A DNA stretch of 64,000 bases from assembly GCA_028718605.1 (NCBI GenBank), contig JAQULM010000002.1:322004-386003 (forward strand). The letters run 5' to 3'. Below are positions 42,201-51,684 of the stretch, in pieces. The position numbers and the translations under genes are program-made. The stretch is from Patescibacteria group bacterium (GTDB lineage Bacteria; Patescibacteria; ABY1; UBA10025; JAHIVO01). Position 1 is the first letter of the stretch; every line of letters starts with the position of its first letter. The notes beneath the pieces are model-generated. The model did not search any database, was not told where the DNA came from, and saw only the letters and a list, made by a program, of their open reading frames with translations.

Positions 42201-43709
42201 ATGAGCATCCGAAAAGTTCTCTTCATCGCGTCCGAACTGACCCCCCTCGCAAAAGTCGGCGGCCTTGCCGATGTCGTCGGCGCCCTGCCAAAAGCGCTCG
42301 CCGCGCTCGGCATCGACGTGCGCATTGCCATCCCGAAATACGGCGTCATCGATGACAAAAAGTATGCGACAAAAAAAATCGCGAGCGGCATCACGGTGCC
42401 ATTCAATGGCAAAAAAGAACTCGTCACCGTCTTCGAAACCGCGCTTCCCAGCAGTACCGTGCCTGTATACCTCATCGAAAACAAGCGGTACCTCGGCGAA
42501 AACGGCATTTACTTCGAAACGCTCCAGCTTGCTGATTCAGCCCAACGGGAAATTGAGCGGTTTACGTTCTTCGCGCGTTCCAGCCTTGCAATGTTCCCTG
42601 CATTGTCATGGAAACCGGACATCATCCATTGCCACGACTGGCATGTTGGCATCCTCCCGCTGCTCATGAAGCTTTTAGCAAAAACTGACTCGCTGTATCG
42701 TTCAATAAAAACACTTTTTACCATTCATAATCTTGAATTCCAGGGATTGTTTGATTCTCGAATCGTCATGGAAGGGCTCGGTATCTCTACAAAAGACTGT
42801 CCGTCACTCCTGATGCGAAATGACGGAAAAATCAACCTCGTTCAGCAGGCAATCGCCGCAAGTGATTTTATCAACGCCGTGAGTCCAACATACCGGAATG
42901 AAATCCTGACCCCGGAGTTTGGCGCCGGGCTGGAAAAAGACCTCCAGGGGCGCGAGCATGAATTAGCCGGCATCCTGAATGGAATCGACGCCGATCGTTT
43001 TAATCCCGCAACCGATCCTTATATTGTAAAAAATTTCTCTGCTGATGACCTGGCGGGCAAGCGCCAGTGCAAGCTCCACGTCCAAAAACGGTGCGGCTTG
43101 CCGGAGCGCGACGATATCCCGCTCATTGGCATCGTATCGCGAATAACTGACCAGAAGGGGTTTGACCTCGTCTATGATGCAATCAAAACGACGCTCCACA
43201 ATAACACACAACTCGCCATTCTTGGCACGGGTGACCCGAAACTTGAGGAGCTTATGGAATCGCTTGAATCCAAGCACCCGCATAACGTTTCATCCAATAT
43301 TGAATTCAATGCGGCGCTCGCGCAACAAATCTATGCCGGTTCGGATATTTTCCTCATGCCATCACGCTTCGAACCATGCGGCCTCGGCCAGATGATTGCC
43401 ATGCGCTACGGCACCGTTCCAGTGGTCCGGGCAACGGGCGGGCTCCGCGATTCGGTCGCCGATTATAACAATGCGAGTGGCGCAGGAGACGGATTTGTAT
43501 TTGAAGAATACAAAAGTTCAGCGCTTAAAAAAGCGCTGCAGCGCGCACTTACCTTGTACCGCGACGAAAAAGCATGGTACACTCTAGTTGTCCGCCTGAT
43601 GAAAAAAGACTTTTCCTGGAATAATTCGGCGCGCCAGTACGCCGCACTCTACAATCGGCTTATAATCGACTCCCATGGCAAAAAAAATTCCTCGACCGAC
43701 AACGGTTAA
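42201..43709 (+). CDS. glgA: GT5 glycogen synthase GlgA-like, copy 2
   Basis: The product has 502 residues. Of the two GT5 proteins this looks closer to standard GlgA: FIASELTPLAKVGGLADVVG (donor loop K18-V-G-G), DIIHCHDWHVGILPLL, TIHNLEFQG, GILNGIDADRFNPATD, IGIVSRITDQKGFDLV and MPSRFEPCGLGQMIAMRYGT-type catalytic end with ATGGLRDSV. The GFVFEEY segment is also family-typical. Donor preference (ADP- or UDP-glucose) cannot be read; no GlgC (ADP-glucose pyrophosphorylase) is seen, but galU is. Its last 35 nt overlap the GalT-like gene. Confidence 0.92.
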   Translation: MSIRKVLFIASELTPLAKVGGLADVVGALPKALAALGIDVRIAIPKYGVIDDKKYATKKIASGITVPFNGKKELVTVFETALPSSTVPVYLIENKRYLGENGIYFETLQLADSAQREIERFTFFARSSLAMFPALSWKPDIIHCHDWHVGILPLLMKLLAKTDSLYRSIKTLFTIHNLEFQGLFDSRIVMEGLGISTKDCPSLLMRNDGKINLVQQAIAASDFINAVSPTYRNEILTPEFGAGLEKDLQGREHELAGILNGIDADRFNPATDPYIVKNFSADDLAGKRQCKLHVQKRCGLPERDDIPLIGIVSRITDQKGFDLVYDAIKTTLHNNTQLAILGTGDPKLEELMESLESKHPHNVSSNIEFNAALAQQIYAGSDIFLMPSRFEPCGLGQMIAMRYGTVPVVRATGGLRDSVADYNNASGAGDGFVFEEYKSSALKKALQRALTLYRDEKAWYTLVVRLMKKDFSWNNSARQYAALYNRLIIDSHGKKNSSTDNG

Positions 43710-44643
43710 AATCCACGAATCAAAAAGTGAAATTCGCATTGACGAAATCCACGATCGTTATATTATCGTTGCGCCGAAACGCTCCATGCGCCCGCATGAC
43801 GTTGCCCAGCATCAGGAAGTTCCCGTGAAATCAAAAGATTGCCCATTCTGCCGGGAAACCGAAATGATGTCCCAGCCCCCGCTGTACCTCGAGGGTCCGG
43901 ACAATTGGTGGGAAATTAAAGTAATTAAAAACGTCTTCCCCTTCGTCAGCCCGGGCAATCCCAAAGCGTACGGACACCAAGAGGTAATTATCGAAACTCC
44001 CCACCACAACAAGGAAATGGCTGAATTCAGCGACTCGCACGTCTATCGAGTGCTGAAGGCATACGCTGCCCGCACCAAAGCATTGTCCCGGGATAAAAAA
44101 ATAAAATACATTATCATCTTTAAAAACCACGGCGGCAAAGCGGGCGCCTCGCTCGTCCATGCACATTCTCAAATTCTTGCAACCGGGTTCGTACCGAGCC
44201 ATATTATCAATAAGCTTGCGCGAGCCGAAGAATACCTCATTGAACATGGCATATCATACTACGCAAAACTCGCGCAAACTGAAGCAAAGGGGCCCCGGTG
44301 CATCATGACAAATAAATACCTCACGGTATTCTGCCCGTATGCCTCCTCATACAACTATGAAGTGTGGATCGTCCCGCACCGGCAAGTGGACAACATTACC
44401 CTCCTCGAAGAAGAGGAATTAAAAGCAGTCGCCCATGCACTGAAACTGATCATCAAGAAGGTAAACGAGCTTGGCCTGCCCTATAACTATTACATGCACC
44501 AAACAATCACTGAGCCCAATGAATACTTCTACCTCCGTATTTGCCCCCGCCGCGACACGTGGGCTGGGGTTGAACTTGGATCGCGCGTGGTCATCAATAG
44601 TGTCGCGCCGGAAGAAGCGGCAAAATTTTATCGCAGGCGGTAG
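43675..44643 (+). CDS. GalT-like HIT-superfamily nucleotidyltransferase
   Basis: The product has 322 residues. It has the galactose-1-phosphate uridylyltransferase layout: a zinc-binding CPFC pair (56, 59), NVFPFVSPGN, HQEVIIETPHHN, FKNHGGKAGASLVHAHSQ with the nucleophilic His164 in HAHSQ (162-166), and a second half with HQTITEPNEYFYLRICPR. The enzyme swaps UMP between hexose-1-phosphates; relatives act as ADP-glucose or ADP-sugar phosphorylases. In this operon it could link glucose-1-phosphate and nucleotide-glucose pools for GT5. No galK or galE is visible nearby. It is the last gene of the operon. Confidence 0.85.
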   Translation: MAKKIPRPTTVKIHESKSEIRIDEIHDRYIIVAPKRSMRPHDVAQHQEVPVKSKDCPFCRETEMMSQPPLYLEGPDNWWEIKVIKNVFPFVSPGNPKAYGHQEVIIETPHHNKEMAEFSDSHVYRVLKAYAARTKALSRDKKIKYIIIFKNHGGKAGASLVHAHSQILATGFVPSHIINKLARAEEYLIEHGISYYAKLAQTEAKGPRCIMTNKYLTVFCPYASSYNYEVWIVPHRQVDNITLLEEEELKAVAHALKLIIKKVNELGLPYNYYMHQTITEPNEYFYLRICPRRDTWAGVELGSRVVINSVAPEEAAKFYRRR

Positions 44644-44676
44644 CCTTACAACAAACCAGCTCCCCTCTATAACAAC

Positions 44677-44700
44677 AGCCCCGCGAACGGGGCTTGTTTT
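44677..44700. terminator. Bidirectional terminator between galT-like and deacetylase genes
   Basis: A 7-bp stem AGCCCCG/CGGGGCT (44677-44683, 44688-44694) with a CGAA loop is followed by TTGTTTT on the plus strand; the minus strand is less T-rich. Two operons converge here. Confidence 0.85.
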
Positions 44701-44722
44701 GATGCAACGACCCTCACGACCA

Positions 44723-45682
44723 TTATTTAACGCCTTCGCTCAGAGGCACGATCGAATACCCGGCCTGCTCTATCTGCGCCAGCACCCGGTCGAGCACGGC
44801 GCCTGTTAATGTATCGCCGACATGCATCAAATAAATATTCCCCGGCGCAAGTTTTGAAAGTATGCGGTCTTGTACCTGCGCTGCGGTCATGCCCTCGCTT
44901 TCTTGCCAATCAAGCGCATCGACCGTCCAAAAAACTGAACGATACCCAGCAGCCGACGCAACCTCAAGCACGTGACTCGTGCGATCCCCATATGGCGGCC
45001 GAAAGTACGGTTTCGTTGAGGTGCCGGTAATGCGCTCAATGATAGCCTCCGTCTCGCTCAATTCTGCGCGAATGTCTTCATCGTTCAACGTTGGCAGGTG
45101 GGGGTGCGAATAGGTATGGTTAAACATCTCATGGCCAGCTTCGGCAATCGCTCGAACGGAGTCTTCGTTTTTTTCTGCCCACTTCCCGGTGAGAAAAAAT
45201 GATGCGGTAATGCCATGCTCCCCGAGCGTTTCAAGGATGGCTCCGATTGACTGATTGCCAGACCCGGCGTCAAACGTAAATATAACCTGCTGCTTTGTGT
45301 CATCGCCACGCACAATTTCCGGGCCGGTGCTCGTTTGGGTTGCGGGGGCAACGACCGGTTCTGTATTGACGACGGTCACTTCTGGTTCGGTGGCGGGAAC
45401 TTCTTGGTCCGCGCCTTGCCCATTGGTACTATTCATGGGCGGCAAACTATTGTCCAATGCATTGGTGGTGCTGTGATTGCTGGTGGATGTATTCTCGCTG
45501 ATGGGAGTACGCACGCTTCCCGAGAGCTTCAAAATCATAATACATGCGCCGATGCAAAAAACAATTGCAGCTGCTGCAACAAGTTTTGTTCTTCGCGGCG
45601 TCGGTTTCCGGGACCACGAGGATGGCCACAATGATCGTGGCGGCACCCGACGCTGTGGCGCTCGCCCGTATGAACGTATCAT
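44723..45682 (-). CDS. Membrane-anchored polysaccharide deacetylase (NodB domain)
   Basis: The product has 319 residues. A basic N-terminal tail and one helix (about 33-52) are followed by a Ser/Thr/Pro-rich linker to about 125, then a NodB/CE4 domain: IFTFDAGSGNQS (the usual TFDDG reads TFDAG, so one metal-binding Asp is Ala), HTYSHPHL with both metal-binding His, FRPPYGDRT, WTVDALDW and IYLMHVGDT. CE4 enzymes remove acetyl groups from peptidoglycan or other glycans outside the cell. The TFDAG variant is common in PdaA-like members. It overlaps tyrS by 4 nt, which is an odd operon partner. Confidence 0.88.
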   Translation of the reverse strand: MIRSYGRAPQRRVPPRSLWPSSWSRKPTPRRTKLVAAAAIVFCIGACIMILKLSGSVRTPISENTSTSNHSTTNALDNSLPPMNSTNGQGADQEVPATEPEVTVVNTEPVVAPATQTSTGPEIVRGDDTKQQVIFTFDAGSGNQSIGAILETLGEHGITASFFLTGKWAEKNEDSVRAIAEAGHEMFNHTYSHPHLPTLNDEDIRAELSETEAIIERITGTSTKPYFRPPYGDRTSHVLEVASAAGYRSVFWTVDALDWQESEGMTAAQVQDRILSKLAPGNIYLMHVGDTLTGAVLDRVLAQIEQAGYSIVPLSEGVK

Positions 45683-46881
45683 TCCTTATTGATTACCAAG
45701 CGGACAAACTTTCGCTTTCCAGCGCGGAGCACCATCCCTGATGCGACACGAACTTTTTTCTTCCAGTCAGTAATAAGCATGCTATCGAATTCCACGGCGC
45801 CCTGCTCAATAAGCCTGCGGGCGTCACTTTTTGATTTTGCCAAGCCAGTCTCCACGAGCGTATCAACCAAAGAAAAACTGCCAGCTTTCTTTATCGCATA
45901 CTCTGGAATATCCTGGGGCGCCTGTTTTCCCTGAAACACCCGAGCAAACTCTTTTTCGGCTTCATCAGCCGCACGCACGCTATGGTACAGCTTGACCAGC
46001 GACCACGCAAGTTTCGCCTTATACGCTCTCGGATTTTCACCGGCAGCCATGGCGTTTTGGTACTCGCTAATTTCAGCCATCGGCGTATCCGTCAGGGTTG
46101 TGAAATACTTTATTATTAACGTATCGGGAATAGACATAAGCTTTCCGTACATTTCACGCGGTTCATCATCGAGGTCAATGGTATTGCCAATGCTCTTGCT
46201 CATTTTGCTCTTGCCGTCCGTGCCCTCGATGAGCTGCACGGTAATAATATCTTGCGGTTCTTGGTTATAGTGGGGTTGAATAGTCCTTGCGGCGAGGACA
46301 TTAAACGTCTGGTCGGTTCCTCCGAGCTCGACGTCTGCTTGAAGCGCCACTGAATCGTATCCCTGCAATAAGGGGTAAAGCAGTTCATGAATCCACAGCG
46401 GTTTCCCGGACTTCATTCTTTTCTGAAACATATCCCGCTCAAGCATTTGGTTCACCGAAAACCAGCTCGCGAGCTGAAACAGCTCAGCGAAATCCATATT
46501 TGCGTGCCATTCCGCATTATGGCGCATCGTAACGTTTTCGAGGTCCAGTACCTTCCCAATCTGCGCTCGGTACAGCTTCATATTATGTTCAATCTCCTTC
46601 GGCGTGAGCGGTTTTCGGGCAGAGAGGCGATCGGACGGGTCCCCAATGCGGGCGGTAAAATCACCAATTAAAAAAATAATCTGATGCCCAAGTTCCTGAA
46701 ACTGCCGAAGCTTGCGGAGCGCAACGGTATGCCCGAGGTGGAGGCGGGGAGATGTCGGGTCGATGCCAAGCTTCACTTTCAGCGGTGTGCCTGATTGAAG
46801 CTTACGTTCAAGGTCCTTCCGGACGATTACATCAACGACGCCCCTCGTTAATAATTCTTCAATTTCTGCCTTTTTATCCAT
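45679..46881 (-). CDS. tyrS: Tyrosyl-tRNA synthetase
   Basis: The product has 400 residues and loads tyrosine onto tRNA-Tyr. Class I motifs: the HIGH-like HLGH (48-51) in SPRLHLGHTVALRKLRQF, the KMSKS motif in GKSKMSKSIGNTIDL, and the tyrosine-pocket segments IGDFTARIGDPS and ADVELGGTDQTFN. The C-terminal S4 RNA-binding domain starts around 340 (LVETGLAKSKSDARRLIEQG). The layout resembles the shorter TyrZ-type enzymes. ATG 46881 follows a GGGAG ribosome site. The deacetylase gene overlaps its end by 4 nt. Confidence 0.95.
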   Translation of the reverse strand: MDKKAEIEELLTRGVVDVIVRKDLERKLQSGTPLKVKLGIDPTSPRLHLGHTVALRKLRQFQELGHQIIFLIGDFTARIGDPSDRLSARKPLTPKEIEHNMKLYRAQIGKVLDLENVTMRHNAEWHANMDFAELFQLASWFSVNQMLERDMFQKRMKSGKPLWIHELLYPLLQGYDSVALQADVELGGTDQTFNVLAARTIQPHYNQEPQDIITVQLIEGTDGKSKMSKSIGNTIDLDDEPREMYGKLMSIPDTLIIKYFTTLTDTPMAEISEYQNAMAAGENPRAYKAKLAWSLVKLYHSVRAADEAEKEFARVFQGKQAPQDIPEYAIKKAGSFSLVDTLVETGLAKSKSDARRLIEQGAVEFDSMLITDWKKKVRVASGMVLRAGKRKFVRLVINKE

Positions 46882-46918
46882 AGTCTCCCGTATCCTTTTT
46901 AAACCAACGACTGCCTAC

Positions 46919-46924
46919 AGTATA
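46919..46924 (-). promoter_or_regulatory. Promoter of tyrS
   Basis: TATACT on the minus strand (46924-46919) with a TTTTCA-like -35 about 17 bp upstream gives a leader of about 31 nt. It is divergent from the ROK-kinase promoter. Confidence 0.55.
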
Positions 46925-46946
46925 CCGCACTTTCCTCATTATGAAA

Positions 46947-46975
46947 AAGACAAAACACGCCCATTCTGCTATACT
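46947..46975 (+). promoter_or_regulatory. Promoter of the ROK kinase gene (near-leaderless)
   Basis: AAGACA (46947-46952), 17-bp spacer, TATACT (46970-46975). The start would fall 2-3 nt before ATG 46985. Confidence 0.6.
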
Positions 46976-46984
46976 ATCGATACT

Positions 46985-47884
46985 ATGGCTACTGGCATAC
47001 TCGGTCTCGATATCGGCGGCACAAAAATTCAAATCGGCCTTGTCAGCGACCGGCATAGGGTCATTCGCAGTGGGCGATTTTTAATCGATCCGAAAAACGC
47101 TACGACTGCGCTCGCGAGTATCAAGAAAGCCATAACTATATTCAGGCCAACAGCATTCAAGGCGATCGGGATTGGGATTACTGGCCTTGTTGATCATGCT
47201 CGTGGCATTTCGATCATGAGCCCAAATCTTCCCAGGACATGGCACCGCGTCCCCCTGAAAAAACTTTTTGAACGCCGCTACCATGTACCGGTCGCCGTTG
47301 ATAACGACGCGCACTGCATTGCCCTTGCTGATGCGCTGGTCGGAGATGGGAAAAAATACCAAACCGTTTTTTCAATTACCATCGGGACGGGAATTGGGGC
47401 CGGCCTCGTTGTGGGAAAACGCCTCTACCGGGGCGCGCAAAATTCAGTCGAGTTCGGCCATACTATCATCGCCCAAGACTCGCCGCCCTGCAGCTGCGGT
47501 AAGCGCGGCCACCTTGAAGCACTCGTTTCCGGGCGCGCGATGGTCAACCTGTACCGGCAGCGCACAGGAAAAACGCTCACTACATACGGCATTGTTGCTG
47601 CGGCTGCAGCTCGGCAGCGTGACGCGGTATTTACCGTCAAAACCATGTCAAACTTTCTTTCCCATGGCTTCGCAAATGCCATTCATGCGTATAATCCGGA
47701 AATAATTGTCGTGGGTGGCGGGCTTTCACAAATTCCCCGGTTGGTTCAGAATGCCGTACGGGCAACCCGCCAGCTGCTCCTTTCCCCTGAGTTACGCACT
47801 GTCCGTATCGTGCGCTCCAGTCTCTGCCAGGATGCCGGCGTTATCGGCGCAGCCTTGCTCGCACAACAAAAATTCAAGGTTTAG
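46985..47884 (+). CDS. ROK-family sugar kinase (glucokinase-like)
   Basis: The product has 299 residues. The phosphate loop LGLDIGGTKIQIGLV (7-21) starts an ASKHA kinase; IGIGITGLVD, VDNDAHCIAL (catalytic Asp) and SITIGTGIGAGLVV follow. The ROK zinc site reads FGHTII and then CSCGKRGHLEA, so the third Cys of the usual CxCGxxGCxE is His. ROK kinases phosphorylate glucose, mannose, fructose or N-acetyl sugars; glucose is the simplest guess, feeding PGI/PMI and GalU. A sugar repressor is unlikely because no DNA-binding domain is present. The PBP gene follows 9 nt downstream. Confidence 0.88.
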   Translation: MATGILGLDIGGTKIQIGLVSDRHRVIRSGRFLIDPKNATTALASIKKAITIFRPTAFKAIGIGITGLVDHARGISIMSPNLPRTWHRVPLKKLFERRYHVPVAVDNDAHCIALADALVGDGKKYQTVFSITIGTGIGAGLVVGKRLYRGAQNSVEFGHTIIAQDSPPCSCGKRGHLEALVSGRAMVNLYRQRTGKTLTTYGIVAAAAARQRDAVFTVKTMSNFLSHGFANAIHAYNPEIIVVGGGLSQIPRLVQNAVRATRQLLLSPELRTVRIVRSSLCQDAGVIGAALLAQQKFKV

Positions 47885-47893
47885 TTTCCTCCC

Positions 47894-50521
47894 ATGCCAA
47901 TCCCCCAACTCCACGAACCTCAATTCAGGATCCGCCAAATCGGCGCACGCGTCGTCCGGCGCGTTCAGGCTGTCGAACAGCGCAGAAAGCGCCATTTCCA
48001 AAAATGGCCGCGCTGGAAGCGGATTCTTGTCCGTACACTGATTGGTTGTGCAATCGCTGGTGGCCTTGGCGTCATTTTTCTCATTAGCGCATTTGCCTGG
48101 TACTCGCGTGACCTTCCTGACCCGAATAAAATCATGAGTCGGAGCATTGCCCAGAGTACTCAGATTTACGCGCGGGACGGAACTACCCTCTTGTACGAAA
48201 TTCATGGCTCTGAGAAACGGACACTAATGCAGATCGAGGACATCCCGAAGATCATGCAACAGGCAACGGTCGCCATTGAAGACCAGGATTTTTACAAACA
48301 CCAGGGGTTTGACCTCGGCGGCATTATCAAGGCTGGGTGCCATGAAGCGTTTGGCAATCTCGCCGGTTTGTGCCCCACGCGCGGCGGATCAACGATAACG
48401 CAACAGTTCGTAAAAAACGCCATCCTGACTTCCGAACGGTCCTACACCAGGAAAATCAAGGAGCTCGTCCTCTCATACCAGATCGAAAAAAAATTCACGA
48501 AAGACCAAATTCTCCAGCTGTATTTCAATGAGATTCCATTCGGTTCAACGCTCTACGGCGTCGAGGCGGCTGCCCAATCCTTTCTGGGGAAATCCGTCAA
48601 AGACGTAACCCTCTCCGAAGCTGCGTTCCTCGCGGCCATCCCCCAGCGGCCAACCTACCTGTCCCCCTACGGCAGCCACACCGACGAGCTATCCGCGCGG
48701 CTCCACACGGTACTGAATAAAATGGTCGAGCTTGGCTACATTACTAAAGAGCAAGCTGCTGAGGCGAAGAAAGACAATATCCTTGAACGGATGCGCCCCC
48801 AGTATGAAAATATTACCGCCCCCCATTTCGTCATGTATGTGCGCGAGCTGCTCAGTAACACGTACGGCGAAAAGATGGTCGAACAGGGCGGCTTGAAAGT
48901 AATCACCACGCTCAATATCGACAAACAGCGTGCAGCAGAAGAATCAATCAACAAATACGCGGGCAAGAACGCGGATACGTACCAAGCTTCAAATGCAGCG
49001 CTTGTTAGCCTCGACACAAAAACCGGCCAAATCCTTGCCATGGTAGGATCAAGAGACTACTTCGACGAGAGTATCGACGGCAACGTTAACGTTACCTTGC
49101 GCCCGCGCCAACCCGGCTCATCATTCAAGCCCATCGTCTATCTCACTGCTTTCATGAAAGGCTATACCCCCGATACGCTCCTCTTTGATCTCGTGACGAG
49201 TTTCAAGACTGGTGCTAAGGATTACTCGCCGAAAAATTACGATCTGCAGGAGCACGGTCCCGTGACAATGCGCCAAGCGCTTGCCGGATCCCTCAACATA
49301 CCAGCGGTAAAAACCCTCTACCTCGCCGGGATAGACAATGTACTGGACACTGCTGCCTCCCTCGGATATTCAACCTTCGGCGACCGCAGCAGATTCGGGC
49401 TGTCGCTCGTCTTGGGTGGCGGCGAAGTTACGCTGCTCGAGCATACCGCGGCATTTGCCTCTCTCGCACGGGAAGGCGTCTACCACCCGCCCGCGAGCAT
49501 CCTGCGCGTTGAAGACAATACCGGAAAAGTACTTGAGGAATTCAAGGACCGCGAAGAACGCGCTGTCGACGAAAAATATGTCCGCATGCTCACCAGCGTC
49601 CTTTCTGACAACGGCGCACGAGCGTACATCTTCGGTTCACGGAATTATCTCACCCTCTCGGGGCGCCCCGTTGCCGCAAAAACAGGCACAACTAACGACT
49701 ACCGCGATGCATGGACGCTGGGGTATACGCCTTCGATTGCAACCGGCGTCTGGGTCGGCAATAATGACAATTCGGAAATGCGGCGCGGCGCAGACGGCTC
49801 GATCGTTGCTGCACCTATCTGGCACGATTTTATGCAAAACACGGTCGGGGGGCCCGTAGAGCCATTCAAGGCGGCACCAGCAAATGACGCGGACAAACCA
49901 GTTCTGCGCGGAGAGCTCCAGGCTGAAACGAAATTCAAAGTTGACTCCGTGACGGGTAAATTAATCCCCGAATCGTGCCTTCCTGACTATCCGTCTCAGT
50001 TTATTGTCGAAAAAACATTCCGCGCGGTCCACGATATCCTTTACTATGTTAATAAAGACAATCCGCGCGGTCCGGCACCCGCTGACCCAGCCGCTGATCC
50101 ACAATACGAGCGATGGGAAGAGCCTGTGCGCCGCTGGGCTGCCCAGAATAATTATACGGAATCCATGCCGGCACCGGGCGATTGCTCATTGCGTTCCGCC
50201 GAGAACCAGCCATCAATTACCATTACGGCGCCTAAGAATGGCGCAGCAATTAATTCTAAAAAATTTACTGCTACCGCTGCCGCCACGTCGCCTCGGACAA
50301 TAAAAAAGGTCGTCTTCTTTATTGATTCCACGGTAGCCGGCACGGTCACCAAGAAGCCCTACAGCCTCAGCATCGACGTAAGTAAAACTGAAAAGGGGTT
50401 TCACGACCTGAAAGCTGTTGTGTACGATGATATCGACAACTCCTCGTCAGCAACTGTAACAATCAACGTCCGGTCCGGCGTTGCTTCAATACCAAAAAAA
50501 ACGAGTACAAACACCGAATAA
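47894..50521 (+). CDS. Penicillin-binding protein 1A (bifunctional peptidoglycan synthase)
   Basis: The product has 875 residues. A basic cytoplasmic N-terminus and one helix (about 43-70) precede a GT51 transglycosylase with catalytic Glu129 in AIEDQDFYKHQG and GGSTITQQFVKN; the transpeptidase has PGSSFKP (Ser near 405), the SxN motif in LAGSLNIPAV, and KTGTT near 596. A C-terminal Ig-like domain (about 775-860, beginning SITITAPKNGA) is of the type found on surface proteins. The enzyme polymerises lipid II glycan strands and cross-links them. It shares a transcript with the ROK kinase. Confidence 0.95.
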   Translation: MPIPQLHEPQFRIRQIGARVVRRVQAVEQRRKRHFQKWPRWKRILVRTLIGCAIAGGLGVIFLISAFAWYSRDLPDPNKIMSRSIAQSTQIYARDGTTLLYEIHGSEKRTLMQIEDIPKIMQQATVAIEDQDFYKHQGFDLGGIIKAGCHEAFGNLAGLCPTRGGSTITQQFVKNAILTSERSYTRKIKELVLSYQIEKKFTKDQILQLYFNEIPFGSTLYGVEAAAQSFLGKSVKDVTLSEAAFLAAIPQRPTYLSPYGSHTDELSARLHTVLNKMVELGYITKEQAAEAKKDNILERMRPQYENITAPHFVMYVRELLSNTYGEKMVEQGGLKVITTLNIDKQRAAEESINKYAGKNADTYQASNAALVSLDTKTGQILAMVGSRDYFDESIDGNVNVTLRPRQPGSSFKPIVYLTAFMKGYTPDTLLFDLVTSFKTGAKDYSPKNYDLQEHGPVTMRQALAGSLNIPAVKTLYLAGIDNVLDTAASLGYSTFGDRSRFGLSLVLGGGEVTLLEHTAAFASLAREGVYHPPASILRVEDNTGKVLEEFKDREERAVDEKYVRMLTSVLSDNGARAYIFGSRNYLTLSGRPVAAKTGTTNDYRDAWTLGYTPSIATGVWVGNNDNSEMRRGADGSIVAAPIWHDFMQNTVGGPVEPFKAAPANDADKPVLRGELQAETKFKVDSVTGKLIPESCLPDYPSQFIVEKTFRAVHDILYYVNKDNPRGPAPADPAADPQYERWEEPVRRWAAQNNYTESMPAPGDCSLRSAENQPSITITAPKNGAAINSKKFTATAAATSPRTIKKVVFFIDSTVAGTVTKKPYSLSIDVSKTEKGFHDLKAVVYDDIDNSSSATVTINVRSGVASIPKKTSTNTE

Positions 50522-50539
50522 CTTTTCAATAGTAAAATA

Positions 50540-50567
50540 AAGCCACAGGGTCACCGTGGCCTTATTG
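50540..50567. terminator. Hairpin between convergent PBP1A and dnaN genes
   Basis: GCCAC (50542-50546) pairs with GTGGC (50556-50560), with weaker flanking pairs. The minus strand runs into TTTATTTTA and the plus strand into CTTATTG. It probably ends both transcripts. Confidence 0.6.
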
Positions 50568-50580
50568 TTCGCTCAGTTTT

Positions 50581-51684
50581 CTACTGCTTGATTGGCATGA
50601 TGATGTAGAGGTACTGCTCCTTACCAGCAGGGCGAATCACGCCAGGGCTTGTGCTCGTCGTGATTTCGAGAATACACTCCTCGCTCTGAATATTCTGCAG
50701 GCCGTCGAGCAAGAAGCGATAGTTAAAAACAATAGTATTATCCTCCCCCTCCACCGCTGCGTCCTGGTGCGCTTCACTCTCGCCAACCTGGAGATTCGCC
50801 GCGGTGACGGTTATTTTTCCTGCCTTGGCGTCCACTTTCAGAATAATATCATTGCCTCCCTGCTTACAGAACAAACTGGCGCGGCGTACGGTGTTGGTAA
50901 ACTCAGTGAGCGGAACACGCACTCGCGTGCGGCTCTCTTGCGGAATTATCTGCTGGTAGTCAGGATATTGCCCCTCGACGATCCGGGAGGTTAATTTCAG
51001 CTCGCCGATTGAAAACAGTATTTGGTTCTCATTGCTTTGAATCTCCACTTCTTCGGTTCCGTCGCTGAGTACGCGCATCACTTCTTGCACAGTTCTTCCG
51101 GGGACGATGAGGCTGTAATTACCGGCCGATTGCTTCTCGAGAGGCACCTTTTTTTCTGCGAGCCGGTAACTATCCGTCGCGACGAACGTCACGGCCTCCC
51201 CCTCAAGCTTAAACAGCACCCCGCTGATCTCGGGGCGAGTCTCGTCATACGCAACCGCGAGGCTCACCGACGTCAGTGCTGTTTTCAGCTCCGTTGCTGG
51301 AATCCGAAAATCCTGCTTCGCCTCGACAACCGGTATCAAGGGAAATTCTGATGCCCCCAGCCCCTTCATGCTTGTCTTTGCATTACTGCAGGAAATTGTG
51401 AGATTGTCTTCCCGCACCTCGAGGGTGACATTTTCGCGCGGCAGGAGATTGATGTAATCATGTAAAACGCGTGCCTGCACGCTTATTGCGCCCTCGCGCT
51501 CAACCTTGCCACGGATACTGCATTCTGCGCCGATCTCAAGATTTGTCGCAAGCAAACGGAGCGCCCCCTTCTCGGCTTTTAACAAGACATTATTAAGGAT
51601 TGGTAAAGAAACGTTTTTGCTTGCAATGTGGCTCACCATTTGAAGTCCGCGTGCAAGATTTTCTTGTGTACAAATCACTCTCAT
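50581..51684 (-). CDS. dnaN: DNA polymerase III beta subunit (sliding clamp)
   Basis: At 367 residues it has the normal DnaN length: three repeated clamp domains. MRVICTQENLARGLQMVSHI is the usual start; FVATDSYRLAEKKV and a final LYIIMPIK, near the YLIMPVR-type clamp end, are diagnostic. The clamp tethers the replicative polymerase to DNA. It is downstream of dnaA on the same strand, with oriC between, as in many bacteria. A TATACT box (51693-51688) and an overlapping TATCTA box lie just before ATG 51684, so the message may have little or no leader. Confidence 0.95.
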   Translation of the reverse strand: MRVICTQENLARGLQMVSHIASKNVSLPILNNVLLKAEKGALRLLATNLEIGAECSIRGKVEREGAISVQARVLHDYINLLPRENVTLEVREDNLTISCSNAKTSMKGLGASEFPLIPVVEAKQDFRIPATELKTALTSVSLAVAYDETRPEISGVLFKLEGEAVTFVATDSYRLAEKKVPLEKQSAGNYSLIVPGRTVQEVMRVLSDGTEEVEIQSNENQILFSIGELKLTSRIVEGQYPDYQQIIPQESRTRVRVPLTEFTNTVRRASLFCKQGGNDIILKVDAKAGKITVTAANLQVGESEAHQDAAVEGEDNTIVFNYRFLLDGLQNIQSEECILEITTSTSPGVIRPAGKEQYLYIIMPIKQ

